Program-made: the position numbers and the translations under genes | From: an uncultured Chloroflexota bacterium | GTDB taxonomy: Bacteria; Chloroflexota; Dehalococcoidia; UBA3495 | Assembly: GCA_913052545.1 (NCBI GenBank) | Contig: CAJXEF010000031.1 | Location: 1 to 15,418 of the forward strand | Direction: 5' to 3' | Length of the DNA: 15,418 bases | Shown: piece after piece, positions 1 through 6,912 of the stretch | How the letters are laid out: each line of letters begins with the position of its first letter | How positions within the stretch are numbered: position 1 is the stretch's first letter | Notes under the pieces: generated by a model | Told to the model about the DNA's origin: nothing | Seen by the model: the letters and a program-made list of their open reading frames with translations, nothing else | The model's database searches: none

Positions 1-41
1 CCGCAATCTGCGCATACTAATGTTTTATCGGATAATGCCAC
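1..41 (-). CDS. Zinc-ribbon protein, N-terminal fragment cut by the window edge
   Basis: Only the first 13 codons are visible. A GTG start at 41-39 lies 6 nt after a perfect SD sequence, AAGGAGGT (55-48 on the minus strand). The reading is M-A-L-S-D-K-T-L-V-C-A-D-C, and the next two bases fit Gly. The opening followed by a V-C-x-x-C knuckle matches the start of the short zinc-ribbon family (zf-trcl type), roughly 60-100 residue proteins whose first Cys pair follows 'DKTLVC'. The function of that family is poorly defined. The gene is divergent from the CoA-transferase genes. The strong SD and the Cys pair make it a real gene start rather than a chance frame; the family name rests on 13 residues only. 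Confidence 0.7.
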   Translation of the reverse strand, partial: MALSDKTLVCADC

Positions 42-55
42 GGGCTGACCTCCTT

Positions 56-489
56 GAGTCGCTAATTGTATTCAGTATCTCAGGCAGGCCGACCGAATCC
101 GGCTTTATACAAGTCATATTTGCTGAAATACGGTATTATTCCGTTTAACCTAACCTTTACCGTAAGCCAATATATACCTGAGATCAGCTAATTGCAAATT
201 GATGACAGGCAATTTTAGATAGAGATCAGTATTGGTTAAAAGATTTAGAATAGAGGATTCCGTAAAAATTCAATTAAACCCTTTATAGATACGATTTATA
301 TTCGAGTTATGATCCAACAGTTGCGAATATAGTTATATAGGCAAAATAAAGCCTATGGCTATATTCGTATGGTACCAGTTGGTTTCGGATTATATCTTTA
401 TAAAACTCTAGCACAGCAAGTTAAACACTAGCGACTTAACCCAGCCTAAGGTAGTATTAAGCCATATTGTGGTGAGGAGATTAAACCCA
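56..489. other. Long AT-rich divergent intergenic region
   Basis: More than 400 bases separate the SD of the zinc-ribbon gene from the first CoA-transferase gene. I see no convincing open frame, tRNA or insertion-sequence remnant. The region should hold two divergent promoters. AT-rich boxes such as TATAAA at 399-404 are present, but none has a well-spaced -35 match, so I do not name a promoter. The one clear structure is the stem-loop at 324-367, listed separately. The SD for the CoA-transferase alpha subunit, GAGGAGA (474-480), closes the region. Confidence 0.6.
324..367. repeat. Two-tier stem-loop in the CoA-transferase upstream region
   Basis: CGAATATAG (324-332) is the exact reverse complement of CTATATTCG (359-367). 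Inside it, ATAGGC (337-342) pairs perfectly with GCCTAT (351-356) around an 8-nt A-rich loop. The two stems are separated by a small internal loop (4 nt on the left, 2 nt on the right). The structure sits about 120 nt before the alpha-subunit start codon. No T-run follows on either strand, so it is not a standard intrinsic terminator. It could be a leader RNA structure, an operator, or the 3' end of an unrecognised small transcript. Confidence 0.6.
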
Positions 490-1188
490 ATGAAAAACAA
501 GGTGTACCCAGATTTTGATACCGCAGTAGCTGACGTCCCAGACGGAATTACATTCATGTCACCTGGCTTTGGAGGCGTTGGTATACCTCGTAATCTGCTG
601 GCAGCATTACATCGTCAAGGAGCCAAGAATCTTTCTGGAATTTCTAACAATTCCGGTAGTATGGATGACAAAGTGGATGTCGGCACTTTAATACAGGCTG
701 GGCAAGTTAAAAAAATGACCTGTGCTTTTACGGCACCTACTCATCCTTCACAGATAACTCCCTTTGTCAAAATGTACAATGATGGTGAAATAGAGGCAGA
801 ATTGGTTCCGCAAGGTACTTTGGCAGAACGAATGAGGGCTGCCGCGTCCGGAATTGGGGCTTTCTATACCCCTGCAAGCGTTGGCACCGAATTGGCAGAA
901 AACAAGGAACACCGTGAAATTAATGGTAGAACCTACGTTTTAGAATTTCCGTTGCCGGCCGAATTCGCGTTCATTCGCGCCTGGAGGGCGGACACATTCG
1001 GGAACCTTCAATTCCGCCTCACGCAGCGAAACTTTAACCCGGTTATGGCCATGGCAGCGGACATTACTGTTGTTGAAGTCGAGGACGCTATAGTAGAACC
1101 AGGCGAATTAGAAGCAGACCATATCCACGTGCCGGGGGTGTACGTCGACAGGTTAGTGAAAATTCCAGTAGATGGCTTATGGTATTAA
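490..1188 (+). CDS. 3-oxoacid CoA-transferase, subunit A (alpha)
   Basis: Cytoplasmic alpha subunit of a family I CoA-transferase (AtoD/PcaI/ScoA type), which moves CoA from a donor such as succinyl-CoA or acetyl-CoA to a 3-oxoacid or short fatty acid. The ATG at 490 is chosen over an in-frame GTG at 469 because GAGGAGA (474-480) sits 9 nt before it and would lie inside the longer frame. The 232 residues are a normal subunit length. Family features are GFGGVGIP near residues 26-33, a PQGTLAER segment, GIGAFYTP, then RADTFGNLQ, ARNFNP-like QRNFNP and AADITVVEVE, all in the order seen in AtoD-like proteins. The catalytic Glu is in the partner subunit encoded 70 bp downstream, so the two are almost certainly co-transcribed. 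The acyl substrate cannot be read from the sequence. Confidence 0.93.
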   Translation: MKNKVYPDFDTAVADVPDGITFMSPGFGGVGIPRNLLAALHRQGAKNLSGISNNSGSMDDKVDVGTLIQAGQVKKMTCAFTAPTHPSQITPFVKMYNDGEIEAELVPQGTLAERMRAAASGIGAFYTPASVGTELAENKEHREINGRTYVLEFPLPAEFAFIRAWRADTFGNLQFRLTQRNFNPVMAMAADITVVEVEDAIVEPGELEADHIHVPGVYVDRLVKIPVDGLWY

Positions 1189-1258
1189 ACCCAACTAATT
1201 CTCCGACTAATTCAATGAATTATAACGTCGTGCCCCATCAACAACAGTGGAGGTCAGT

Positions 1259-1933
1259 ATGCCCGACAAACCGAGAATAGAGCGACAAGCCATGTGTGAC
1301 AGGCTAGCGATGGAATTCCAGAACGACTGGATCGTAAATTTAGGGGTCGGCATGCCAACACTCTGTTCAAACTACATAGACGAAAGTAAAGAGATAATCT
1401 TTCATTCTGAAAATGGGGTGATTGGATACGGACCGTTATCGCCTGAAGGCCATGAAGATAGACATTTGGTTAATGCCGGCGGACAAAACGTTACACAAAT
1501 GCCCGGTATGGCCATTGTCCACCACGCGGATTCTTTCGCACTAATACGTAAGGGAATGGTAGACGTCACAGTAATGGGTGCCTATGAAGTATCTGAAAAC
1601 GGAGACTTCGCCAACTGGCGTATCCCGACCCGGAAAGGTGGCGGGATCGGCGGTGCCATGGATTTGGCAGCTTGTGCTAAGCGAGTCTTCATAGCCATGG
1701 AGCATACTACTAGAGATGGTAATCCCCGAATGCTGAAGCGATGCCAATTGCCAATAACAGCCCCGGGTGCAGTAACTATGGTTGCGACGGATTTAGGCTT
1801 ATTTTTAATAAAAGATCAGGGTTTCGAGCTAAAAGAACACGCACCTGGCTGGACTATAGCAGAAATTCAAGACCTAACAGAAGCGCAATTATCAGTGGCC
1901 ACCGACCTCAAGGAGTTTCAACTTCGAGATTGA
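1259..1933 (+). CDS. 3-oxoacid CoA-transferase, subunit B (beta, catalytic)
   Basis: Catalytic beta subunit of the heteromeric CoA-transferase. ATG 1259 follows GGAGG (1249-1253) by 5 nt; an in-frame GTG at 1247 overlaps that SD and is rejected as the start. The 224-residue protein has the family blocks in order: VNLGVGMPT, the catalytic S-E-N-G motif (Glu51 is the residue expected to form the glutamyl-CoA thioester intermediate), an ALIRKGMVDVTVMGAYEVS segment and the GDFANW loop. Similarity is to AtoA/PcaJ/SCOT beta domains. With the alpha subunit it would activate an oxoacid for thiolysis or use acyl-CoA from beta-oxidation or ring cleavage. The gene ends just before a strong inverted repeat and converges on the SDR gene. 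Confidence 0.93.
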   Translation: MPDKPRIERQAMCDRLAMEFQNDWIVNLGVGMPTLCSNYIDESKEIIFHSENGVIGYGPLSPEGHEDRHLVNAGGQNVTQMPGMAIVHHADSFALIRKGMVDVTVMGAYEVSENGDFANWRIPTRKGGGIGGAMDLAACAKRVFIAMEHTTRDGNPRMLKRCQLPITAPGAVTMVATDLGLFLIKDQGFELKEHAPGWTIAEIQDLTEAQLSVATDLKEFQLRD

Positions 1934-1964
1934 AGAGGTAAGTCCAGTTGGTTCCATGCTGGCG

Positions 1965-1989
1965 ACTAAGTGACTTACCGTCACTTAGT
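1965..1989. terminator. Perfect 10-bp stem-loop between converging genes, likely bidirectional terminator
   Basis: ACTAAGTGAC (1965-1974) and GTCACTTAGT (1980-1989) are exact reverse complements around a 5-nt loop. The structure lies 31 nt after the CoA-transferase beta stop and 26 nt beyond the SDR stop on the other strand, the usual position for a shared terminator. It lacks a clear U-tract on either side, so termination may be weak or factor-assisted; it could also act by protecting mRNA 3' ends. Confidence 0.6.
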
Positions 1990-2015
1990 GCTTCAACATC
2001 CCTGTGAAACAACCC

Positions 2016-2768
2016 TTAGTGGTACTGTGAACCTCCATTAACATGAAGGGTCTGACCGGTAACAAATCCTCCGTCATCAGTGACCAAGAAAAGGCATGCC
2101 GAGGCTATTTCATCCGGAGTGCCCTGACGTCCCATCGGAATTCCGTCCGTGTTTGGTACGTGGCCTCCAGGATACCATTCCGGGTGAGCCCTAGAGGTAT
2201 CTATACTCCCAGGTGAAACTACGTTTACCCGAATGTTATTAGGAGCAAATTCGGACGCTAGGGAACGAGCCATCCCTATTAACCCCATTTTTGCCGCTGA
2301 AACGTGTCCTCGTTCTGCTGGCCCAGCAAAAGCACCACCACCCGTAAAGAACAAAATCCTACCATAATTGTTTTGGACCATTGACTGTATTACTGCCTTA
2401 GTACAGTAAAATGCGCCATCTAAAACTACGCCTCTTACTTCTTCCCAGTCTTCTAAAGTTACTTCAATAAAGGGTTTATGAGGCCGTATAGCTGCGTTGT
2501 TAATCAGGATATCCACCCTACCAAATTCTGCTATAGCCATGGAAACCATAGAGTCAACCTGTTCTTTGACCGCGACATCCGCTAAAACGGGTAAAGCTTT
2601 GACTCCTAGCCTCCTAACTTCGTCGGCGACAGCATCCGCTTCTTCTTGATTGCTCCTCGCGTTGACTACTATATTGGCGCCTTCACTCGCCAATTTCAAC
2701 GCAGTTGACCGTCCAATATTACGACCGGACCCTGTGATTAAAGCAACTTTACCATCCAATTTACCCAT
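2016..2768 (-). CDS. SDR-fold protein lacking three of the four catalytic tetrad residues
   Basis: A 250-residue short-chain dehydrogenase/reductase by fold. The ATG at 2768 follows AGGAGG (2782-2777) by 8 nt. The Rossmann part is intact: TGSGRNIG (12-19) for the dinucleotide, D64 in the LADV position, and NNAA (90-93). The C-terminal half keeps SPGSIDT (185-191) and VTGQTLHVNGG (236-246). The active site is altered. In the Y-x-x-x-K position the sequence reads H155-V156-S-A-A-K160, so Tyr is Val. The Ser position 13 residues earlier is Gly143 in a TGGG run. The helix-4 Asn aligns with Val115. Only the Lys remains. Some 2,4-dienoyl-CoA reductases also lack the Tyr and carry HxxSAK, so a reductase of unsaturated acyl-CoA is possible, as is a non-enzymatic role. 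FabG-like naming would be unsafe. Confidence 0.9.
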   Translation of the reverse strand: MGKLDGKVALITGSGRNIGRSTALKLASEGANIVVNARSNQEEADAVADEVRRLGVKALPVLADVAVKEQVDSMVSMAIAEFGRVDILINNAAIRPHKPFIEVTLEDWEEVRGVVLDGAFYCTKAVIQSMVQNNYGRILFFTGGGAFAGPAERGHVSAAKMGLIGMARSLASEFAPNNIRVNVVSPGSIDTSRAHPEWYPGGHVPNTDGIPMGRQGTPDEIASACLFLVTDDGGFVTGQTLHVNGGSQYH

Positions 2769-2779
2769 TATTTAGGCCT

Positions 2780-2821
2780 CCTAAGATTACCTAAGATCGG
2801 TGACAGTCACGGGCCATTATA
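2780..2821 (-). promoter_or_regulatory. Candidate SDR promoter with operator-like repeats
   Basis: Read on the minus strand, a perfect -10 box TATAAT lies at 2821-2816, with no good -35 match upstream. A transcript starting about 7 nt later would begin at the near-palindrome GTGACTGTCAC (2810-2800). The leader then contains a direct repeat, ATCTTAGG twice (2797-2790 and 2787-2780), whose second copy runs into the SD. A poor -35, a start-site palindrome and a repeated box are the layout of a regulated promoter. This is an inference from pattern only. Confidence 0.45.
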
Positions 2822-2878
2822 CACTGCGGGATTTACGAATACTAAATGTGTAACACTTAGCCACCATTAAGGAATTTG

Positions 2879-4015
2879 TTAAAAATAAAGCGAATTAAGT
2901 AGCCGGTATCTATCTGGGTCCAAATCCCTTCCTTCTAAACCTGAATAATCCGGAGAATATCTGTGAGCTCGAAAAACTGCGTTAGGGTAAATCCCTGGGC
3001 TAGCTGAAGCATCTGACCCCTTCTCTGAGGTGAAGGGATTGATATATTCCCATACAATCTCCTTGCCTCGAGTTATCTCAAAAATCCTCCCAGGGGCACC
3101 TTCTGTAATTAAAGTGTTACCGTTAGACAACCTCTCGCATCCACTAATATGGTAACTAAAAAATGAAATAGGAGGATCTCCTAAATACTCCCACATTATT
3201 TCATCGTCAGATGGGTTGATTTCTATTATTCGAGAATAGCTAACTCCCCGTCTGTGTGGCCCGTTATCAAACACCAGTACATTTCCATTGTCTAAATAAG
3301 TAGGATTATGCTGATGAGAAAGAAAGCCTGGTCCCCATTTCCATTTAAAAACTCCAGTCGACTTATCTACTATTCCAATAGTACTGGTTTGACGATAACT
3401 GACTAATAAATCACCATCTTCCGTAACACTCAGTGCATTCTGATGTGTAAATTCCTTACGGCCCTCGAGCGGACATATAATGTCTTCCTCCAGATCCAGA
3501 TATTCCCAAGATTTCCACTCGTAAACTAATGCGCCACTGGAGGAAATTTCCTTTACTACGTCTCCCAACATTTGACACGGGTCATCAGCCACTGAAAACC
3601 CTCCAAGTACCTTGGGTGTCAACTCAGCAGGCATAGGTTCCCAGCATAACAACAAAGTGTTGCCGTTAGGTAACCTCTCAAAATCGTGATGTAACAACGG
3701 CAGCCTAGTTTCCCAGACAACATTACTGTCCCAATCTAACTCGAGAACTGCATCTGCAACGGCACCTGGAAGAGCAGGATGACCTTCGGTTGCCCTGCCA
3801 TTGGAAGCCGTCCTCAGTAAAAGATTACCATTGGCAAGGAGATATGCGTAATTTATCCCCTCAGGAGCCTGCCATCGGTGGCATACTTTACCTTCCATAT
3901 CTATCAAATTAGCATGTGTGCCGCCTCGGTTGGTAGTCAATAACGTATATCCGCGGAAACTATGCTGCGGAGCATAATGGATAAGCCCGGTTTTGTGGTG
4001 TCGAGACCAACCCAT
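2879..4015 (-). CDS. Arylsulfotransferase-family (ASST-like) beta-propeller protein
   Basis: A 378-residue protein of the ASST-like family. ATG 4015 follows GGAGG by 5 nt; an in-frame TTG at 4027 overlaps that SD and is not used. Five blade-like repeats of the form L-x-N-G-N-x-L or close variants start near residues 60, 115, 199, 241 and 296, as in a beta-propeller. Conserved His-rich stretches are HHDF (109-112), THQN (190-193), SHQHN (233-237), YHISG (288-292) and FRAHRYSPDY near 348-357. Bacterial AssT enzymes transfer sulfate between phenols through a His, and some of these His may serve that role, but I cannot assign the catalytic one. No signal peptide or membrane segment is visible, unlike periplasmic AssT, so a cytoplasmic role is likely. 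The SDR gene lies 110 bp downstream on the same strand. Confidence 0.82.
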   Translation of the reverse strand: MGWSRHHKTGLIHYAPQHSFRGYTLLTTNRGGTHANLIDMEGKVCHRWQAPEGINYAYLLANGNLLLRTASNGRATEGHPALPGAVADAVLELDWDSNVVWETRLPLLHHDFERLPNGNTLLLCWEPMPAELTPKVLGGFSVADDPCQMLGDVVKEISSSGALVYEWKSWEYLDLEEDIICPLEGRKEFTHQNALSVTEDGDLLVSYRQTSTIGIVDKSTGVFKWKWGPGFLSHQHNPTYLDNGNVLVFDNGPHRRGVSYSRIIEINPSDDEIMWEYLGDPPISFFSYHISGCERLSNGNTLITEGAPGRIFEITRGKEIVWEYINPFTSEKGSDASASPGIYPNAVFRAHRYSPDYSGLEGRDLDPDRYRLLNSLYF

Positions 4016-4141
4016 AAAATCCTCCAATCGGTTCAGATAACAAAATTATAATTTAAAGGTCAATCTTGTTCTATTTAACTTGATAACCGGGCTTTAAGAT
4101 ATCTAAACCTTGCGATACTGCCTATATATATGACAACATTA

Positions 4142-4169
4142 TTGACAGCCTAATGATCCGGAATATAAC
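4142..4169 (+). promoter_or_regulatory. Near-consensus sigma70-type promoter for the EamA permease
   Basis: A perfect -35 TTGACA (4142-4147) is followed after 16 nt by TATAAC (4164-4169), five of six matches to the -10 consensus. Transcription would begin about 4175-4177, which is exactly the permease ATG. The upstream sequence has no SD, so the two observations support each other: the mRNA is probably leaderless. Confidence 0.65.
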
Positions 4170-4174
4170 AATAT

Positions 4175-5074
4175 ATGTGGATAATAGTAGCTTTATGCAG
4201 TTCAGCTCTCTTCGCCGTAGTTACTATTATCGATAAGCGACTATTAGACCACCATTTACAGGGAGTGTCAGTACTATACCTTTGGATAGCCCTAGTACTC
4301 ACTGGCTATTGTCTCCCCATAATATTGTTTGCAGGTATCCCCAGACACGTTCCAACTGAATCTTTGATAATGGCGTTTGCATCCGGCATTTCTATAGGAA
4401 TTGGATTAGCCGCGATGTTTATAGGTCTTAAATCAGATGAAGCTACACGGGCTATAGCTATAACACAAACTAACCCTATAGCTGTAGCCATACTGGCAAT
4501 AATTTTTTTGGATGAGACCCTCAATGTTGTGCAGTGGGTTTCAATAGTCATAGTAATAATTGGTACTATCTTAATCTCCCTAAGAAAATTTGTAGACCAT
4601 CGGCTATTTTTACCGTCTCGTAGTATGCCTGTATTATTAATAAGTTCTATAGGTCTTGGCACAGGGTTTTTTTCAGCAAAATACGCTCTGGGATACCTAG
4701 ACATATGGGAAGTATTTCTACTCCAGCAACTTGGAGTAGTCTTTGTATTCACCGCGTTTGCATTACCCAGAGTATGGAAAAACCTTTTCCTATCACTTCG
4801 CAAAAAGAACACCCTGTTGCTAATGATATTTGGTGAGGGGGTTCTCCCTATCATCGCAATCATATTGGGGCTACTCGCGAGTGACCTCGGCCCAATCTCT
4901 TTGGTATCAGCAGTACTGAGTACAAGACCATTGTTCGTATTTATAATTTCAACATTCTTAAGTACGTCGCAGTGGAAATTAATGGATGATAAATTAACAA
5001 AACAAACTCTGTTAATCAAGGGAGTTTCAATTAGTTTAATAATTACAGGTATCGTAGGACTCACATCGGGTTAA
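4175..5074 (+). CDS. EamA / DMT-superfamily permease
   Basis: A 299-residue integral membrane protein with about ten hydrophobic segments (roughly 1-19, 33-53, 66-86, 92-112, 117-137, 150-170, 178-198, 212-233, 238-262, 278-297), the classic 5+5 EamA duplication. The end of the first half carries the family signature: TNPIAVAILAIIFLDETLN, the conserved Glu before helix 5, then a Gly-rich helix ending in a basic segment. The Lys/Arg-rich loops suggest an N-in topology. Members export or import amino acids, nucleosides or other metabolites; the substrate is unknown here. ATG 4175 has no SD and sits at the predicted transcription start. It is divergent from the ASST-like gene and converges on plsY with a 46-bp gap. 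Confidence 0.9.
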   Translation: MWIIVALCSSALFAVVTIIDKRLLDHHLQGVSVLYLWIALVLTGYCLPIILFAGIPRHVPTESLIMAFASGISIGIGLAAMFIGLKSDEATRAIAITQTNPIAVAILAIIFLDETLNVVQWVSIVIVIIGTILISLRKFVDHRLFLPSRSMPVLLISSIGLGTGFFSAKYALGYLDIWEVFLLQQLGVVFVFTAFALPRVWKNLFLSLRKKNTLLLMIFGEGVLPIIAIILGLLASDLGPISLVSAVLSTRPLFVFIISTFLSTSQWKLMDDKLTKQTLLIKGVSISLIITGIVGLTSG

Positions 5075-5120
5075 CCTGAAGAAACACTGTCCTTCTAAGG
5101 TTTTAATAGATAAGCTGAGG

Positions 5121-5711
5121 TCAAACGGTTCCAGTAGATTCTCTTGCTGTGTATCTAACACTTATGAAGTGACTGACCCCTACCAGCACCGGAATTAAGA
5201 AAGAATACCCTATATAAACTAACGAATAATTACCTATAAAACAAATCAAGAAAGGCAACGTAATGAAAAAAAACGCTATAGCCAATCTTGCTTTTCTAGT
5301 TATGGCTAATATTAGTAGTCCAACCATAGCGATAGGAAAAGCTAAATATGGAAGGAGAGCCAGTAGGACACCTATTCCAACCGCGACCCCTCTACCACCT
5401 CTACCAAGTAGATATACAGGCCAGTTATGTCCAATTATGGCAAGCATGCCCCCTACCATACCAATACCTGATCCCAGCAACCAAACCACTAAAGCTAAAG
5501 TAATCGATCCTTTGAAGATATCGATAATTCCCACGAATATTCCAGTTTTAGCTCCCATGATCCTTGCCACGTTGGCTGCGCCAGAGTTACCATCACCCAT
5601 CTTGCGGATATCAAGACCTTTCCGGTAACGGACGACCAGATAAGCAGTTGGTATGCTACCTAGTAAATACGCAAATACTAGCCCTAAGGACCAGATTATT
5701 ATTGATTCCAT
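5121..5711 (-). CDS. plsY: Glycerol-3-phosphate acyltransferase PlsY
   Basis: Membrane enzyme that acylates glycerol-3-phosphate using acyl-phosphate, the first step of phospholipid synthesis in most bacteria. The 196 residues match the family length and show several hydrophobic helices. Motif 1 is GSIPTAYL (18-25) followed by D-I-R-K-M-G-D-G-N-S-G-A-A-N-V (34-48); DIFKGS (64-69) is the DxxKG segment. Motif 2 is GHNWPVY (94-100) with GRGGRGVAV (103-111). Two positions differ from the common form: GGRGVA in place of GGKGVA, and GAAN in place of GATN. The glycine and Asn framework is kept, so activity is expected. No SD precedes the ATG at 5711; a TATGTT box ends 6 nt before it, without a -35 match. 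Last gene of the minus-strand block. Confidence 0.92.
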   Translation of the reverse strand: MESIIIWSLGLVFAYLLGSIPTAYLVVRYRKGLDIRKMGDGNSGAANVARIMGAKTGIFVGIIDIFKGSITLALVVWLLGSGIGMVGGMLAIIGHNWPVYLLGRGGRGVAVGIGVLLALLPYLAFPIAMVGLLILAITRKARLAIAFFFITLPFLICFIGNYSLVYIGYSFLIPVLVGVSHFISVRYTARESTGTV

Positions 5712-5823
5712 AACAAAACATACTGTTCTTGTTGGTAATATGGGTTAACCATACACTCATAAGCGCGGCGATCCGCCCTTTTTAAAAAGGCTCTATCGTA
5801 CATACGGATTCCTCTTCTAAGGC

Positions 5824-6786
5824 CTATACAGTAACTAGCCTAGGAGAGGCTTGAGTACACCAATGCATATATTTAGGATTGCGACCAACCACAATTTCAA
5901 AATACATTTCCTGCAATTTGGTCGAGATGGGACCCGGCTTTCCATCCCCTATTGGTCGACTATCTAGTTCCACTACGGGTGTTAAATGAGCAGCGGTCCC
6001 GCTAAGTAATACTTCGTCAGCTAAGTACAATTCACTCCGGTCAATCGACCGTTCGATTAGGTCCAAACCTAGTTCACCATGTGCTAATTGTATTACCGTA
6101 TCTCGTGTAATTCCCGGCAGGACATTGTCTTCTAACGAAGGAGTTATCATCTTCCCATCAGCGATTACAAAGATGTTTTCCCCCGATCCTTCACATACGT
6201 GTCCATCATGGTTGAGAATAATAGCTTCGTCAAAGCCGGATAGCGTTGCCTCAGTTTTAGCCAGAATGCTATTAACATAAATGCCGGAGATCTTTAGTCT
6301 AGCTGGAATCATCGGGTCGTCAACACGTCTCCATGAAGAAGTACAACAACGTAACGTATCTGATCCCAAATAGTTACCGAATGGTACAGTAATTAGTGTA
6401 AAATCGCTGGCTAAATCCTGCAATTTCAAGTTAGCAACTAATTCTGCGCTCTTGTAGGCAAGAGGCCTTATATAGATATCCTGCTGGTGTGCGTTTCTCT
6501 CTACTAACTCAACTGTGATCTCACACAACTGGTCAGCCGTGTAAGGGATATCCAACATGAGTAGGCGACACCCACGGAGCAATCTCTCATAATGTTCCCT
6601 GAGGCGAAATATATTAACTACCCCTTTTTCCTCGTTCCAATTTCCTCTAATGCCTTCGAATACACCGGTACCGTAATGTAAGGCGTGAGTCATAATATTT
6701 ACGTTAGCATCCTTCAATAGGACGTAGTCACCTCTGAAAAAGGCTTGTAGTTCGACTGATCCGGAATTGGATTGCCCTGTAGTCAC
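5824..6786 (-). CDS. ilvE: Branched-chain amino acid aminotransferase (class IV, PLP)
   Basis: Cytoplasmic PLP enzyme that converts branched-chain 2-oxoacids and glutamate to Leu, Ile and Val, and the reverse. The GTG start at 6786 follows AAGAGGT (6799-6793) by 6 nt. The 320 residues carry the fold-type IV marks: HALHYGTGVFEGIR (34-47), YIRPLAYKS (105-113), the Schiff-base Lys165 in R-L-K-I-S-G-I-Y, E199 in the C-E-G-S-G-E-N motif, and the phosphate-binding GITRDTV (225-231). The HYGTGVFEGIR block and length favour IlvE over D-amino acid or aminodeoxychorismate relatives. A good promoter lies in the 126-bp gap upstream, so it can be expressed apart from the hydrolase genes before it. PlsY follows 112 bp downstream. 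Confidence 0.93.
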   Translation of the reverse strand: MTTGQSNSGSVELQAFFRGDYVLLKDANVNIMTHALHYGTGVFEGIRGNWNEEKGVVNIFRLREHYERLLRGCRLLMLDIPYTADQLCEITVELVERNAHQQDIYIRPLAYKSAELVANLKLQDLASDFTLITVPFGNYLGSDTLRCCTSSWRRVDDPMIPARLKISGIYVNSILAKTEATLSGFDEAIILNHDGHVCEGSGENIFVIADGKMITPSLEDNVLPGITRDTVIQLAHGELGLDLIERSIDRSELYLADEVLLSGTAAHLTPVVELDSRPIGDGKPGPISTKLQEMYFEIVVGRNPKYMHWCTQASPRLVTV

Positions 6787-6818
6787 AATGATACCTCTTT
6801 TGCCATCGGTTGAGCCTG

Positions 6819-6848
6819 ATTATAATATCCATATGGGCCTAGGGACAA
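6819..6848 (-). promoter_or_regulatory. ilvE promoter
   Basis: On the minus strand, TTGTCC (6848-6843; four of six -35 matches) and a perfect TATAAT (6824-6819) are 18 nt apart. Transcription would start near 6812, giving a leader of about 25 nt that contains the SD. It lies wholly in the gap between the alpha/beta hydrolase and ilvE. The same TTGTCC hexamer is used in the rph promoter candidate. Confidence 0.6.
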
Positions 6849-6912
6849 GTTATTCCACTGTAAACCCCATTGGCCTACTGATAACAGGATATTACCAGCG
6901 AGTTTTAGACGC

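Noticed and set aside
190..220. AATTGC...GCAATT inverted repeat in the left intergenic region
   Set aside because: Six pairs with a 13-nt spacer are expected by chance in such AT-rich sequence.
4306..5064. 252-codon open frame on the minus strand under the EamA permease
   Set aside because: It is the antisense shadow of a hydrophobic membrane protein. It has no SD, its translation resembles no family, and the plus-strand frame has clear EamA motifs.
5263..5628. 121-codon plus-strand frame inside plsY
   Set aside because: Antisense shadow of PlsY, whose motifs on the minus strand are unmistakable.
5712..5745. Leaderless promoter for plsY (TATGTT ending 6 nt before the ATG)
   Set aside because: No -35 hexamer at any usual spacing; the -10 match alone is common in AT-rich DNA.
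5767..5790. Possible intrinsic terminator: GGCG-ATC-CGCC followed by CTTTTT, with a 14-bp palindrome CCTTTTTAAAAAGG
   Set aside because: The stem is only 4 bp and the T-run suits plus-strand transcription, but the genes on both sides are minus-strand. It may be an A/T-rich regulatory palindrome, but the support is too weak to list.
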